A DNA stretch of 64,000 nucleotides from RGIG9041 sp045657265 (GCA_045657265.1 JAZOSU010000010.1:1-64000); one strand, 5' to 3'. Positions 1 to 8,662 are shown, numbered from the stretch's first letter. Translations and numbers: made by a program. The notes: generated by a model not told the origin, from the sequence alone.

Positions 1-100
1 AAGGTCCCACCCGTTCCCATTCCGAACACGGTAGTTAAGCTTCGTTGTGCAGACAATACTTGGCTGGCGACGGCCCGGAAAGATATGTTATGCCGACACA
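1..100 (+). rRNA. rrf: 5S ribosomal RNA, 3' part (5' end outside window)
   Basis: The segment carries the conserved 5S core: CCCATTCCGAACACGG, then GTTAAGC, then ACTTGGCTGGCGACGGCC. About the first 20 nt of the gene lie before the window. The 3' end is placed near 100, just before the terminator stem, and is approximate. It implies that an rRNA operon reads into this window from the left. Confidence 0.93.
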
Positions 101-102
101 CT

Positions 103-136
103 AAGAGCTGTCTTTTTAGGCGGCTCTTTTATTTTT
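103..136 (+). terminator. Intrinsic terminator after 5S rRNA
   Basis: AAGAGC (103-108) pairs with GCTCTT (123-128), with further pairing inside, followed by a T-rich run to 136. It closes the rRNA operon ahead of the next gene. Confidence 0.85.
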
Positions 137-152
137 TATATATGGAGTTTTT

Positions 153-1364
153 ATGTCTTTGAATTATAATAAATTAAGCTTAGATTTACAAAACTTAATA
201 ATTAATGATAAAAAGGCGAATTGGACTAATCCTTTTGCTTGTTCTGATGACGATGCACTGCGCAGAGAAAATAATCATGATATTCCAAATATCTGGAGAC
301 CGCCTTTTGTCAGAGATATTGAAAAGATATTGCATTTACCGCTTTATAACAGGTATGCTGACAAGACGCAAGTATTTTCACTTTACAGCAATGATGATAT
401 ATCTCGAAGGTCTTTACATGTTCAACTTGTTTCAAGAATATCAAGAAATATCGGTTCTGTCTTAGGCTTGAATTTGGATTTGATTGAAGCTATAGCTTTA
501 GGGCATGATATAGGACATACTCCTTTTGGACATGCAGGTGAAAAATATTTAAATGAACTTTTTAATAAAGAAATAGGTAAACATTTTAATCACAACGTAC
601 ATAGCGTTCGTGTTTTAGATACAATTTATAATAGAAATATTACTTTGCAAACATTAGATGGAATATTATGTCATAATGGTGAGCAGGAAAAGCAGTGTTA
701 TATTCCAAAAGAAATTTCGGATTTCGATTTTTTTGATAGATTAGTAAATAAGTGTATTTCCGATGGGATTAACGAAGATATAAATTTAGATCCTGCAACT
801 TTAGAAGGATGTCTTGTCAGAATCTGCGATATGGTTGCTTATCTCGGTAAAGACAGACAGGATGCTCAAAAAGCTAAGATTACCGAAATAGATAAATATT
901 CTGATAACTATCTCGGTAATTATAATGCTCAGATAATTAATAATCTGACTGTTGATATTATTGAAAATAGTTATAGAAAGAATTATATTGCAATTAGCGA
1001 TGAATGCTATAATGCTTTAAAACAGATTAAAGAAGAAAATTACAGTTTTATTTATAAAAATGATTCTGTAAGTAAAGTGTTAGACGAATATGTTAAACCT
1101 ATGTTTTCGGATATTTTCTATAAATTATCTGAAGATTTAATTCGTAATAAAGAAGATTCTTTTATATATAAACATCATATAAATTTTGTTATTGATAACA
1201 GCAAATATTATGGTCAGTCTGATTATTTAAATTCTAATGTTTATGAAATAACTGTGGATTTTATAGCAAGTATGACAGACGATTATTTTATTAAATTATA
1301 TGAGTTTTTGTTTCCTGATAAAAAACACGGATTAGAATATAAATCATATTTTAGCGATATTTAA
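153..1364 (+). CDS. dGTPase-like HD-domain deoxynucleotide triphosphohydrolase
   Basis: The 403-residue protein resembles the dGTPase (Dgt/YwfO) branch of the HD superfamily, which hydrolyses dNTPs to nucleoside and triphosphate in the cytosol. An N-terminal block (about residues 48-76, RPPFVRDIEKIL then ADKTQVF) matches the family's arginine-rich entry motif. Metal ligands are visible as H89, H118-D119 in GHDIGHTPFGH, and a later Asp in the ICDMVAYLGKD segment. The ATG at 153 is preceded by a purine-poor GGAG-containing leader (TATGGAGTTTTT). The gene follows the 5S terminator directly and ends 10 nt before the next gene, so the two probably share a transcript. The family call is firm; the preferred substrate cannot be read from sequence. 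Confidence 0.88.
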   Translation: MSLNYNKLSLDLQNLIINDKKANWTNPFACSDDDALRRENNHDIPNIWRPPFVRDIEKILHLPLYNRYADKTQVFSLYSNDDISRRSLHVQLVSRISRNIGSVLGLNLDLIEAIALGHDIGHTPFGHAGEKYLNELFNKEIGKHFNHNVHSVRVLDTIYNRNITLQTLDGILCHNGEQEKQCYIPKEISDFDFFDRLVNKCISDGINEDINLDPATLEGCLVRICDMVAYLGKDRQDAQKAKITEIDKYSDNYLGNYNAQIINNLTVDIIENSYRKNYIAISDECYNALKQIKEENYSFIYKNDSVSKVLDEYVKPMFSDIFYKLSEDLIRNKEDSFIYKHHINFVIDNSKYYGQSDYLNSNVYEITVDFIASMTDDYFIKLYEFLFPDKKHGLEYKSYFSDI

Positions 1365-1374
1365 CGAGGTATTT

Positions 1375-2499
1375 ATGGGATATTATGAATATGTAGCTAC
1401 TTGTTTATTTGGTCTTGAAAAGTTTTTAGGTGATGAAATAGAGGCATTAGGTTATAAAAAACTTGAAACGATTGATGGAAGAATTACATTTAGCGGTGAT
1501 GAAAATGCAATTGCGAGATTTAATGTTTTTTCAAGATTTGCAGAAAGACTTTATATCAAATTAGGCAGTTTTAAAGCTACTACTTTTACAGAACTTTTTG
1601 ACGGTACAAAAGATTTGCCTTTTGAATGTTTTATAGGTTCCGAAGATGCATTTCCTGTAACCGGTAGTTCTGTAAGATCAAAACTTGCTTCTATTCCTGA
1701 TTGTCAGAGTATTATAAAAAAAGCGGTAGTTGAAAAATTAAAAGAAAGCTATAATGTAGATTGGTTTAAAGAAACCGGTTCGTTATATAGAATCGAGTTT
1801 TTTATCAATAAAGATATCGCAACTTTAATGATAGAAACAAGTGGTGCTCCACTTCATAAAAGAGGTTACAGGCCTCAGTCAAATCAGGCACCTTTAAGAG
1901 AAACATTAGCTGCTGCAATGGTTAAAATTGCAAGAATTCGTGAAGACGTATTATTATGGGATCCTTTTTGCGGTTCGGGTACAATAGCTATTGAAGCCGC
2001 TATGCAGATAACTAACAGAGCGCCTGGATTGAATAGGAATTTTGCTGCAGAAAGTTTTGAATTTCTTGATGAAAGTATATGGAAAATGGCAAAAGAAGAA
2101 GCTATGGATTTAATAGATAGAAAATCTGATTTCAAAGTATATGCTTCTGATTTGGATTATAAATGTGTCACTTTGACTAAAGAAAATGCAAAAAGAGCAG
2201 ATGTATTTAAGCATATAAAGGCATTTAAAATGAATGCTTTGGATATTAAAAAAGAAGATTGTAAAGGTAGTATTATTTGTAATCCTCCATATGGTGAACG
2301 TATGATGGATTCGTTTGAAGTTGAAAAGTTATACAAAGAATTGGGTCAGACTTTTGCTAAACTTTCACCTTGGCAGATATATATTATTTCTTCCGTTGAG
2401 AATTTTGAAACGATATATGGCAAGAAAGCTGATAAAATCAGAAAGTTTTATAATGGTAGACTCAAATGCAATTATTATCAATATTTCAGAAATAAATAA
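1375..2499 (+). CDS. RlmL-like THUMP-domain 23S rRNA guanine-N2 methyltransferase
   Basis: The 374-residue protein has a ferredoxin-like/THUMP RNA-binding N-terminal part (about residues 1-160) and a Rossmann methyltransferase domain (about 165-370). The SAM-binding motif is DPFCGSGTIAIEAA (196-209), and the catalytic NPPY is at 303-306 (NPPYGER), the signature of N2-guanine or N6-adenine methyltransferases. The length matches the single-domain YpsC/RlmL-N class rather than the long RlmKL fusion of enterobacteria. By family it should methylate 23S rRNA (m2G2445-type site). It lies 10 nt downstream of the HD protein and ends in a terminator shared with a convergent gene. Confidence 0.9.
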   Translation: MGYYEYVATCLFGLEKFLGDEIEALGYKKLETIDGRITFSGDENAIARFNVFSRFAERLYIKLGSFKATTFTELFDGTKDLPFECFIGSEDAFPVTGSSVRSKLASIPDCQSIIKKAVVEKLKESYNVDWFKETGSLYRIEFFINKDIATLMIETSGAPLHKRGYRPQSNQAPLRETLAAAMVKIARIREDVLLWDPFCGSGTIAIEAAMQITNRAPGLNRNFAAESFEFLDESIWKMAKEEAMDLIDRKSDFKVYASDLDYKCVTLTKENAKRADVFKHIKAFKMNALDIKKEDCKGSIICNPPYGERMMDSFEVEKLYKELGQTFAKLSPWQIYIISSVENFETIYGKKADKIRKFYNGRLKCNYYQYFRNK

Positions 2500-2526
2500 A
2501 AGCACAGCTTTGCTGTGCTTTTATTT
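2498..2526. terminator. Bidirectional intrinsic terminator
   Basis: AAAAGCACAGC (2499-2509) pairs with GCTGTGCTTTT (2512-2522) around a TT loop. A T-rich tail follows on the + strand and A/T-rich sequence on the other side. It sits between two convergent genes and can stop both. Confidence 0.88.
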
Positions 2527-2527
2527 A

Positions 2528-2698
2528 TTAAAAAGACATATGTTCAATGAAAGAACCTGCAGCTCTCAGAGCTTTTCCTGCTGTTTTTTTAACAGTACTT
2601 GTTTTGCAATTCATTTTTTTACAGGTTATCATTCCGAGTCCTGCTCCGAGCATTGAACCGATAATAGTATAAATAATTATGTCACTTTTGTTTTTCAT
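2528..2698 (-). CDS. Small membrane-anchored protein, unknown function (56 aa)
   Basis: The reverse strand encodes 56 residues beginning MKNKSDIIIYTIIGSMLGAG and ending SFIEHMSF. The ATG is at 2698-2696, preceded at good distance by AGAAGGAG, one of the best Shine-Dalgarno sequences in the window. Residues about 7-25 form a glycine-bearing hydrophobic segment (IIIYTIIGSMLGAGLGMI), followed by a lysine- and cysteine-containing amphipathic tail. This resembles small YtxH-like membrane proteins, but the similarity is too short to name a family. It is the only protein gene on the - strand here, convergent to the methyltransferase and divergent from the GtrA gene. Spontaneous ORFs of this size are common, so the call rests on the ribosome site and the membrane-protein composition. 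Confidence 0.68.
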   Translation of the reverse strand: MKNKSDIIIYTIIGSMLGAGLGMITCKKMNCKTSTVKKTAGKALRAAGSFIEHMSF

Positions 2699-2772
2699 AC
2701 TTTTTTCTCCTTCTTTTAATTAATATTATTTTGTTTTGTTTGATTTGTATTTATACTTACAATTTTTATATA

Positions 2773-2801
2773 TTTACTTTTACGCTAATATATATTATAA
2801 T
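2773..2801 (+). promoter_or_regulatory. Promoter of the gtrA-rlmB transcription unit
   Basis: TTTACT (2773-2778) and TATAAT (2796-2801) are 17 nt apart, a sigma-A-type promoter 29 nt ahead of the GtrA start codon. The AGGTGG at 2821-2826 is the ribosome site. Confidence 0.7.
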
Positions 2802-2830
2802 ACTATAAATAAGTATACATAGGTGGTTTT

Positions 2831-3271
2831 ATGCAATCGGTTCAAAAGCTTAAAAGCGAAATTTTAAAGCTGTTTACTTTTGCTGTGACCGGCTTTGTAA
2901 GTGCTGCTGTTGACTGCGGTGTTTACTATATTTTGCTTAATTTTACTAATATAAATTTCAGATTAATTCAGCCAATTTCTATGTCGGTTGGTTTGTGTTG
3001 TAGTTTTTTATTTAACAGAACTTTTATATTTAAGAATTATAAAAAATCTTTAAGTTACGAAGTAGTTAAATATTTATTTGTTTGTGTGATAATTATTTCT
3101 TTTAGTCCTGTAATTATATCTTTTTACCATATTTGGTTTGGTGAATATGTAGTTAAAATACCTGCTACATTAACAACGGGAATTATCAACTATTTTTTGA
3201 ATAGATTTTTTGTGTATTCAAATGCGATTAATAAAATTTTTAGTAAGGAGGAAGAGGATGAAATTTTATAA
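2831..3271 (+). CDS. GtrA-family membrane protein
   Basis: The 146-residue protein has four predicted membrane segments (about 13-36, 45-62, 82-103, 112-130) and the family's conserved pieces: FAVTGFVSAAVDCGVYY near the N-terminus and the two NR(T/F)F motifs (FLFNRTFIFK and FLNRFFVYS). GtrA/DPMS-TM proteins are thought to move or present undecaprenyl-linked sugars across the membrane for wall or teichoic acid decoration; that role is family knowledge, not visible here. The last 14 nt overlap the start of the next gene, indicating translational coupling. It is the first gene of the unit carrying the P-type ATPase-like proteins. Confidence 0.88.
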   Translation: MQSVQKLKSEILKLFTFAVTGFVSAAVDCGVYYILLNFTNINFRLIQPISMSVGLCCSFLFNRTFIFKNYKKSLSYEVVKYLFVCVIIISFSPVIISFYHIWFGEYVVKIPATLTTGIINYFLNRFFVYSNAINKIFSKEEEDEIL

Positions 3272-5705
3272 TTTAACAAAAAATGAATTAGAAAAAGAAT
3301 TGAATACTAATTTTTCATCCGGTCTTTCTGAAGCTGAAGCTGAAAATCGTTCTTTTGAATGTTCAAATGATAATTCCACTTCTAAATTCCATGTTGAGCG
3401 CCTTAAATTCACATTTTTTAAATCTTCTGTTTTTGTTTTATTATCTGTTTGTGCTTTTATTTTAACAGCAATATTCACAAAAGATTTTTATCAACTTTTT
3501 AACAGTCTTGCAATTGCTTTAATTGCTTTGATGGGTGGACTTTGTTTTTATTTTTATATATTGTTTTTAAATAAAAGAATTAATAGTTATAATAAAAACT
3601 CATTTTCAAAGCTTGAGGTTTTACGAGAAGATAAAAAGAATTTGCTTAAATATGACCAGATATTATATGGTGATGTTGTTTATCTTAAAAAAGGAGATTT
3701 CATCCCGTTTGATGCTTATATTATAGAATCTGAGTCACTGTTAGTTGATGAGTATGACGTAACTTCAAGGGGGACCGTTGAAAAAAGAGTCGGTGTGATT
3801 TCTGATTTGAACGCTCCTATAACTGAAGCTTACAATATGGTTTTTTCAGGAAGTTATGTAATTAGTGGTCATGCTAAAGTTGTTGTTACTGATGTAGGTA
3901 AACGTGTTTACGTATCCAAAATTCATAAACAAAAAACATTCAATAAAAAATACGCGACGAAAATCACTGATTTTTCAAAGCTGTTACTTTTTGTTTTCTG
4001 TTTGCTTGCTGTGGTGTTTACTGTAATTTGTTCATTTTTGTCAGGAAACTATGTTAATGCTATCAGTTCAATTTTAATATTTTTCTCATTACTATTTTCT
4101 GATTTTCTCACTAAATATATTTTTATTTCTTTTTCTAATACTTTTCTTGGACTTTCTAAAGAAAAAATATATTTAAAAAATCCATCGGTTATTGAGAAAA
4201 TAAACAATAGTGATTTAATTATTTTTAATCAGGATTCGATTTTTAAAAATGATATTTCTATTACCGGTTTTTCTGATTATAATAACCGTTTTTCAGATGT
4301 TGGTGAAATTGGCAAAAATAATTTTGAGACTTTTGTTTATGCAGCACTTTGTTCTGAGAAAACAGATGATTACCGTAATTATTCATTTAATAAATCAATA
4401 ATTAAAATTCTTAAAAAAATTGGTATTGATTTTAAAGATATTGATTCAATGTGTCCTATGATTTCATATCTTGATGTTCCGTCTGAATTATATGAAATTT
4501 GTGGCAGAGTTTACGATGGAAACAATCTTTTGATTGTTAAAGGTGATTTTAACAAGATTTTAGAATTGTGTTCTAAATCTAAAAACGATATACCCGAAGA
4601 TGTTCTGAATAAACTATACTCTGATTCCACTGAAGTGATTGGTGTTGCTATCAAAAACGTTGATATTATTCCAGATGATCTTTCTGAGCAAACTGATGCC
4701 TTTACTTTGTTAGGTTTTATTTCTGTTAAAAAATCAATCAGAAAGGATACAGCTCAGAAAATTTCTGAATTACTTATCCGTGGATATAAAAGCGTTATTC
4801 TTTATTCAGGTAATAAAATTTCAGCTGAATTCATATCTGAAAAGTTGGGTCTTAAATCATTCTCATATAACACCATAGACAATTTAAATAAGAATGATTT
4901 TGACTGCGGTTGTATAATTTACGATTATACGGGTGATGAACGCCGTTTGATATCTAAGATTACATCTTTTAATTTTAAATCTGTTTTTTGTGGTAGATTC
5001 AATACGTTGAATCAGAAAGTTATTTATTTTGATTCTTTTGACTCAAGCGCTTATCATCAGAAAGAGTGTGATGTTGTTTGTAAGCCTTCGTTTGATAAGT
5101 ATTTTAAAGTATTTAATTGTGTAGATAAGACGTACTCTTATATAAACTATATTTTTGAAAATATAATTACTTTTATTGCAATTTACGTTATTTGCGGTAC
5201 TCTTTACACTATTCTTTTTAAAAAAGTTTTATTTAACACTGCTTTATTATCACTTGTAACTTTTATTGCTTTATTAATTCCGTGTCTTTGTGTTTTATAT
5301 TGCAGTAAATTCACAAGACTGTGTGATAACAAAAAATTTGCTTCCGAGCCGATACAGTATGCGAATATGATAAATGCAATGTTGATTACATTTTTCTTTA
5401 TTGTTGCTATTGTTTTTTTGAAACTGATAAATAAATCAGATATTATTAGCGGTATTTTAGTTGTTGCTTTTGCAGCCTATTTACCATATTTACAACTGAA
5501 AAACATCTTGAAATTAAACAATGTTTTATCTATTTTACCGTCAATCGTTTTAGGCATTTTGTTTATTTTGCCGATTTCAAACATTTTTGGTATACATGGA
5601 TTTAATTTTATTCATTTATTGATTTCGATTTGTCTTGGTGTATCTTTAAGATTTTTGATAAATAAGTTTAATAAAATTATTGTTAATAAAGGATCATTAA
5701 TATGA
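3258..5705 (+). CDS. Degenerate P2-type ATPase-like membrane protein (pseudoenzyme)
   Basis: The 815-residue protein has the layout of a Ca2+-ATPase-like P2 pump: a cation-ATPase N-terminal domain (1-40), membrane pair M1-M2 (about 52-102), an actuator-like domain (about 115-225, with YGDVVYLKKGDFIPFDA), M3-M4 (about 240-295), a P/N-domain remnant (about 310-625) and about six C-terminal membrane segments. The catalytic signature is gone. The DKTGT phosphorylation motif reads NQDSIF with Asn at 324, the actuator TGES is lost, the M4 PEGL is absent, the TGD loop reads SGN (517-519), and no GDGxND is found. The KGAPE element survives only as K428-G429-D. The start is the ATG at 3258, after GGAGGAAGAGG; a longer reading from 3210 has no ribosome site. 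It overlaps gtrA by 14 nt and rlmB by 4 nt (ATGA). The frame is fully open, so it is not a decaying pseudogene. Transport activity is unlikely; function unknown. Confidence 0.85.
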   Translation: MKFYNLTKNELEKELNTNFSSGLSEAEAENRSFECSNDNSTSKFHVERLKFTFFKSSVFVLLSVCAFILTAIFTKDFYQLFNSLAIALIALMGGLCFYFYILFLNKRINSYNKNSFSKLEVLREDKKNLLKYDQILYGDVVYLKKGDFIPFDAYIIESESLLVDEYDVTSRGTVEKRVGVISDLNAPITEAYNMVFSGSYVISGHAKVVVTDVGKRVYVSKIHKQKTFNKKYATKITDFSKLLLFVFCLLAVVFTVICSFLSGNYVNAISSILIFFSLLFSDFLTKYIFISFSNTFLGLSKEKIYLKNPSVIEKINNSDLIIFNQDSIFKNDISITGFSDYNNRFSDVGEIGKNNFETFVYAALCSEKTDDYRNYSFNKSIIKILKKIGIDFKDIDSMCPMISYLDVPSELYEICGRVYDGNNLLIVKGDFNKILELCSKSKNDIPEDVLNKLYSDSTEVIGVAIKNVDIIPDDLSEQTDAFTLLGFISVKKSIRKDTAQKISELLIRGYKSVILYSGNKISAEFISEKLGLKSFSYNTIDNLNKNDFDCGCIIYDYTGDERRLISKITSFNFKSVFCGRFNTLNQKVIYFDSFDSSAYHQKECDVVCKPSFDKYFKVFNCVDKTYSYINYIFENIITFIAIYVICGTLYTILFKKVLFNTALLSLVTFIALLIPCLCVLYCSKFTRLCDNKKFASEPIQYANMINAMLITFFFIVAIVFLKLINKSDIISGILVVAFAAYLPYLQLKNILKLNNVLSILPSIVLGILFILPISNIFGIHGFNFIHLLISICLGVSLRFLINKFNKIIVNKGSLI

Positions 5706-6445
5706 TTGAAGAAAAAAGAAATGACGGATATATTTTTGGGAGAAATAATGTTATAGAAGCTCTTCGTTCAGATAGAGAAATTGATAAACTTTTTGTTGTT
5801 GATTCATCTGGTGGTAGTTTATCAAAGATTATTTCTCTTGCATCAGAAAAGAGAATTCCTATAATAAGAATAAGTTCCCAAAAACTTGATTCCAAATTCC
5901 CAGGTGAGAATCATCAGGGGGTTGCTGCGATTGCAGCAGTAAAAGATTATTCTACTATTGATGACATCTTTGAACTTGCAAATTCACGAAATGAAAGACC
6001 TTTTATTTTGATTGCTGATGAAATAGCTGATCCACACAATTTGGGTGCTATTATTAGATCAGCGGAGTGTTTCGGTGCGCATGGTGTTATTATTTCAAAA
6101 AGAAGAGCGGTAGGTCTTACTGCATCTGTAGAGAAAACAGCAGGAGGCGCTCTTAATTATATGCCTGTTGTTAAGGTTACAAATTTAGCTTCTACAGTTG
6201 AAGAACTAAAAGAACGTGGAATTTGGGTTTATTGTTGTGATATGGACGGGGATAGAACGTATTTTGAAGAAAAATATGATACTTCTCTTGCTCTTATAGT
6301 TGGAAGTGAGGGTAAAGGAGTTTCTCCGCTACTAAAAAAGAAATGTGATTTTGTAGTTAACATTCCGATGAAAGGTAATGTTAGCTGTCTTAATGCTTCG
6401 GTTGCCGCAGCAGTTGTTATGCAGGAAATTGCTAAAAACAGATAA
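5702..6445 (+). CDS. rlmB: 23S rRNA (guanosine-2'-O-)-methyltransferase, RlmB-like (TrmH/SpoU family)
   Basis: The 247-residue protein has an L30e-like RNA-binding N-terminal domain (about 8-80, beginning GYIFGRNNVIEAL) and a SpoU domain with all three motifs: NLGAIIRSAECFG (113-125, with R119), LIVGSEGKG (198-206) and IPMKGNVSCLNASVA (221-235). These build the trefoil knot that binds SAM. By family it methylates the 2'-O of a 23S rRNA guanosine (Gm2251-type). The ATG at 5702 overlaps the TGA of the preceding gene (ATGA), so its translation is coupled to an ATPase-like protein. An alternative is a TrmH-type tRNA enzyme, but the L30e-like domain favours RlmB. Confidence 0.92.
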   Translation: MIEEKRNDGYIFGRNNVIEALRSDREIDKLFVVDSSGGSLSKIISLASEKRIPIIRISSQKLDSKFPGENHQGVAAIAAVKDYSTIDDIFELANSRNERPFILIADEIADPHNLGAIIRSAECFGAHGVIISKRRAVGLTASVEKTAGGALNYMPVVKVTNLASTVEELKERGIWVYCCDMDGDRTYFEEKYDTSLALIVGSEGKGVSPLLKKKCDFVVNIPMKGNVSCLNASVAAAVVMQEIAKNR

Positions 6446-6460
6446 TTGGGGATTTGGGCT

Positions 6461-8659
6461 ATGGATGAAAAATTTAATCTTGATGATTTAAAGCAAATGA
6501 TTTCGGATTACGATACTCGTAAAACCGAATTCACTTTGGATGATATAATTAAAACCGAACAGGAAATTGAAGACATTAAGCCTTCAAATGAAATAAACAG
6601 TGATGTTATTAAACCGGATAGTGTTTCTATTACAGGGGCTTTTGAAGCTATCAGATCTGAAAAATCAAATCATTCAAATGATATTACAGTAAAATCGGTT
6701 GAGCCTCAGATCAATAAAGATTACGAAATTGAAGATGATAATATTGTAGAAAATGATGCTAAGCCTTCTGTTGAAATAGTTGCAGAAATTGAACCTAAAC
6801 GCTATTTCAATACAGAACAATTTGAATCTATTAAGAATAAAGAGTCAGTAGATATGAAAGAATCTATAGCTTCGTTTACCAAGGGTCTGGAAGAAGAGGA
6901 CGACGGAGAAGAAGAGTATATCAATTCTTTTGATGAAACTGAAGAAATAGACGATTTTGAAACATTGGATGAAAGAGAAGATATTCTTTTAGATCTTAAA
7001 AAAATGAATTCATCCGCTGCTTTTAAATCATCACTTACGTTTATTTTAACTCTTATTTCGGGTCTTATGTTTTTGGCTTTACAGCTTGGTGTCTCTGTAC
7101 CGGGACTTGCTATTACTTCCGGTTCTAAATTGTTTTTAACATTTGTTTTGTCGATTTCTGTTGTAGCATCTATAGTTAATATTAATTCTTTATTTAAAGG
7201 TTTATTATCACTTGTAAAATTGAAATGTACTCCGGAAACAATGATTTTTCTTGCTTTTGTTTCCAATACTTTATTGAATCTTTTTTATCTTTTAGGAAAT
7301 ACAAGTTTTAATGGTGATTTTATTTCTTTCGATTTTGTTTATATGCTTCTTTTGATGTTTAATATTATGTCAAAGAAAATTTTAGCAAAAAACATACTTA
7401 AGAACTTTATGATTGCTTCTTCAGAAGGTCAAAAAACAGTTGTAGACAGACCTGAAATGGAAGAAATTGCAAATGATATAATCCTTGAAACCGGCAATGG
7501 CGGAGATATATTATATGCGACTAAGAGCAGATTTGTGACTGATTTTATACATAATAGTTTTAAAGATTTCGATATTTGCAGTAAACATTCTCCCTTTTAT
7601 ACTTTTTGTTGTGTTATAATTTTTGCTCTTTCGGTTCTTACATATTTTCTTACTAAAAACTTCGTTCATATGTTAGCATATTCTGCAGGAGCTTTTTGTG
7701 TTGTAACACCGCTTTTACTTACGTTTTCTCAAGCTGTACCTATTTTTAACAATAGTAACAGAGCACGACGTTTTGGTGGCGCTATTGTAGGAAGTGAAAG
7801 TGCATATGCATTGGAAGATGCTCAGACTCTTATTGTTGATGATAGCGATGTTTTTAATGTTGCGTTAAACGGTATCCGTATGTTTGGAGATACAGAAATT
7901 GACGAATGTATTTTGTATTTATGTTCTCTTTATAATACTGTAGGAGGTCCTCTTAAGAATTTATTTACTGATATGCTCAGTGAAAGTATTCCTTCCATCC
8001 CGAGATGTGATGAAGTTTATTATCACGAGACCATGGGTTTTTCTTGTCTTATACATTCAAAGGTTTTTGTTGTGGGTAATAAGAATCTTATGAATCATTT
8101 TGGCATTGAAGTTGATGATAGTGAGTTTGAGATCATTTATCAACAAAAATCAAAGAATGTTTTATTTGTTGCATACGATGGTAAATTAATGGGCGTATTC
8201 CTTTTGACTTATTCTTTGTCTCACGGTGTTTCTAAAGCTTTTTCACTTTTTGAAAACGATCAGATTAATGTTGCTATTGCAGAAAGAGATGCTAATATTA
8301 CTACATCGCTGTTATACAATAATTTTAAAACATCTGATAAATCACTGTTCTCTATTATGAATTTTAGAACAGCCAGAAACTGTTTTAGTAAATTTGAACT
8401 TAAAAACAAAACTCCTTCTATTTTACTATCCAACACAGGTTTGAAGGGTATAGCAGCAGCTTTCCATGGTTGTAGGGCGATGCTTTTTGCGATGAAAGCA
8501 AATCAGGTTATTAAGACAATATCTTCCCTTATGGCGATAGTTTTGATTACATTTTTACTTGTGTTTTCTGCACCGTCTCTTTCATTGCCTATGCATATAA
8601 TTGCATATCAGCTACTTTGGTCTTTGCCTATACTTTTTGTATCTTTGTTTTCTAAATAA
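6461..8659 (+). CDS. Degenerate P1B-type ATPase-like membrane protein with acidic N-terminal region
   Basis: The 732-residue protein begins with about 180 acidic, low-complexity residues and no membrane segment. Four hydrophobic helices follow (about 190-305), then a short poorly conserved actuator region, a membrane pair (about 375-425), a HAD-like cytoplasmic part (about 430-670) and two final helices (about 680-730), the topology of heavy-metal P1B pumps. The M4 CPC motif is TPL (in FCVVTPLLL). The phosphorylation site reads VDDSDVF: Asp 460 is kept but KTGTL is lost. The TGDN loop reads ERDA and no GDGxND is seen. The spacing of GAIVGSESAYALEDAQTLIVDD relative to M4 follows the metal-ATPase pattern, which supports the homology. 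The ATG at 6461 follows TTGGGGAT; the TTG at 6446 abuts the rlmB stop and lacks a ribosome site. It ends just before the SRP RNA promoter. Function unknown. Confidence 0.82.
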   Translation: MDEKFNLDDLKQMISDYDTRKTEFTLDDIIKTEQEIEDIKPSNEINSDVIKPDSVSITGAFEAIRSEKSNHSNDITVKSVEPQINKDYEIEDDNIVENDAKPSVEIVAEIEPKRYFNTEQFESIKNKESVDMKESIASFTKGLEEEDDGEEEYINSFDETEEIDDFETLDEREDILLDLKKMNSSAAFKSSLTFILTLISGLMFLALQLGVSVPGLAITSGSKLFLTFVLSISVVASIVNINSLFKGLLSLVKLKCTPETMIFLAFVSNTLLNLFYLLGNTSFNGDFISFDFVYMLLLMFNIMSKKILAKNILKNFMIASSEGQKTVVDRPEMEEIANDIILETGNGGDILYATKSRFVTDFIHNSFKDFDICSKHSPFYTFCCVIIFALSVLTYFLTKNFVHMLAYSAGAFCVVTPLLLTFSQAVPIFNNSNRARRFGGAIVGSESAYALEDAQTLIVDDSDVFNVALNGIRMFGDTEIDECILYLCSLYNTVGGPLKNLFTDMLSESIPSIPRCDEVYYHETMGFSCLIHSKVFVVGNKNLMNHFGIEVDDSEFEIIYQQKSKNVLFVAYDGKLMGVFLLTYSLSHGVSKAFSLFENDQINVAIAERDANITTSLLYNNFKTSDKSLFSIMNFRTARNCFSKFELKNKTPSILLSNTGLKGIAAAFHGCRAMLFAMKANQVIKTISSLMAIVLITFLLVFSAPSLSLPMHIIAYQLLWSLPILFVSLFSK

Positions 8660-8662
8660 TAC

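Noticed and set aside
3258..5705. Calling the first ATPase-like gene a pseudogene
   Set aside because: The frame is uninterrupted, has a strong ribosome site and is coupled on both sides; loss of active-site motifs alone does not show gene decay.
6802..7266. 154-codon open frame on the - strand, serine-rich
   Set aside because: It is the complement of the Glu/Asp-rich N-terminal region of the ATPase-like protein; acidic codons read backwards give Ser/Phe-rich frames.
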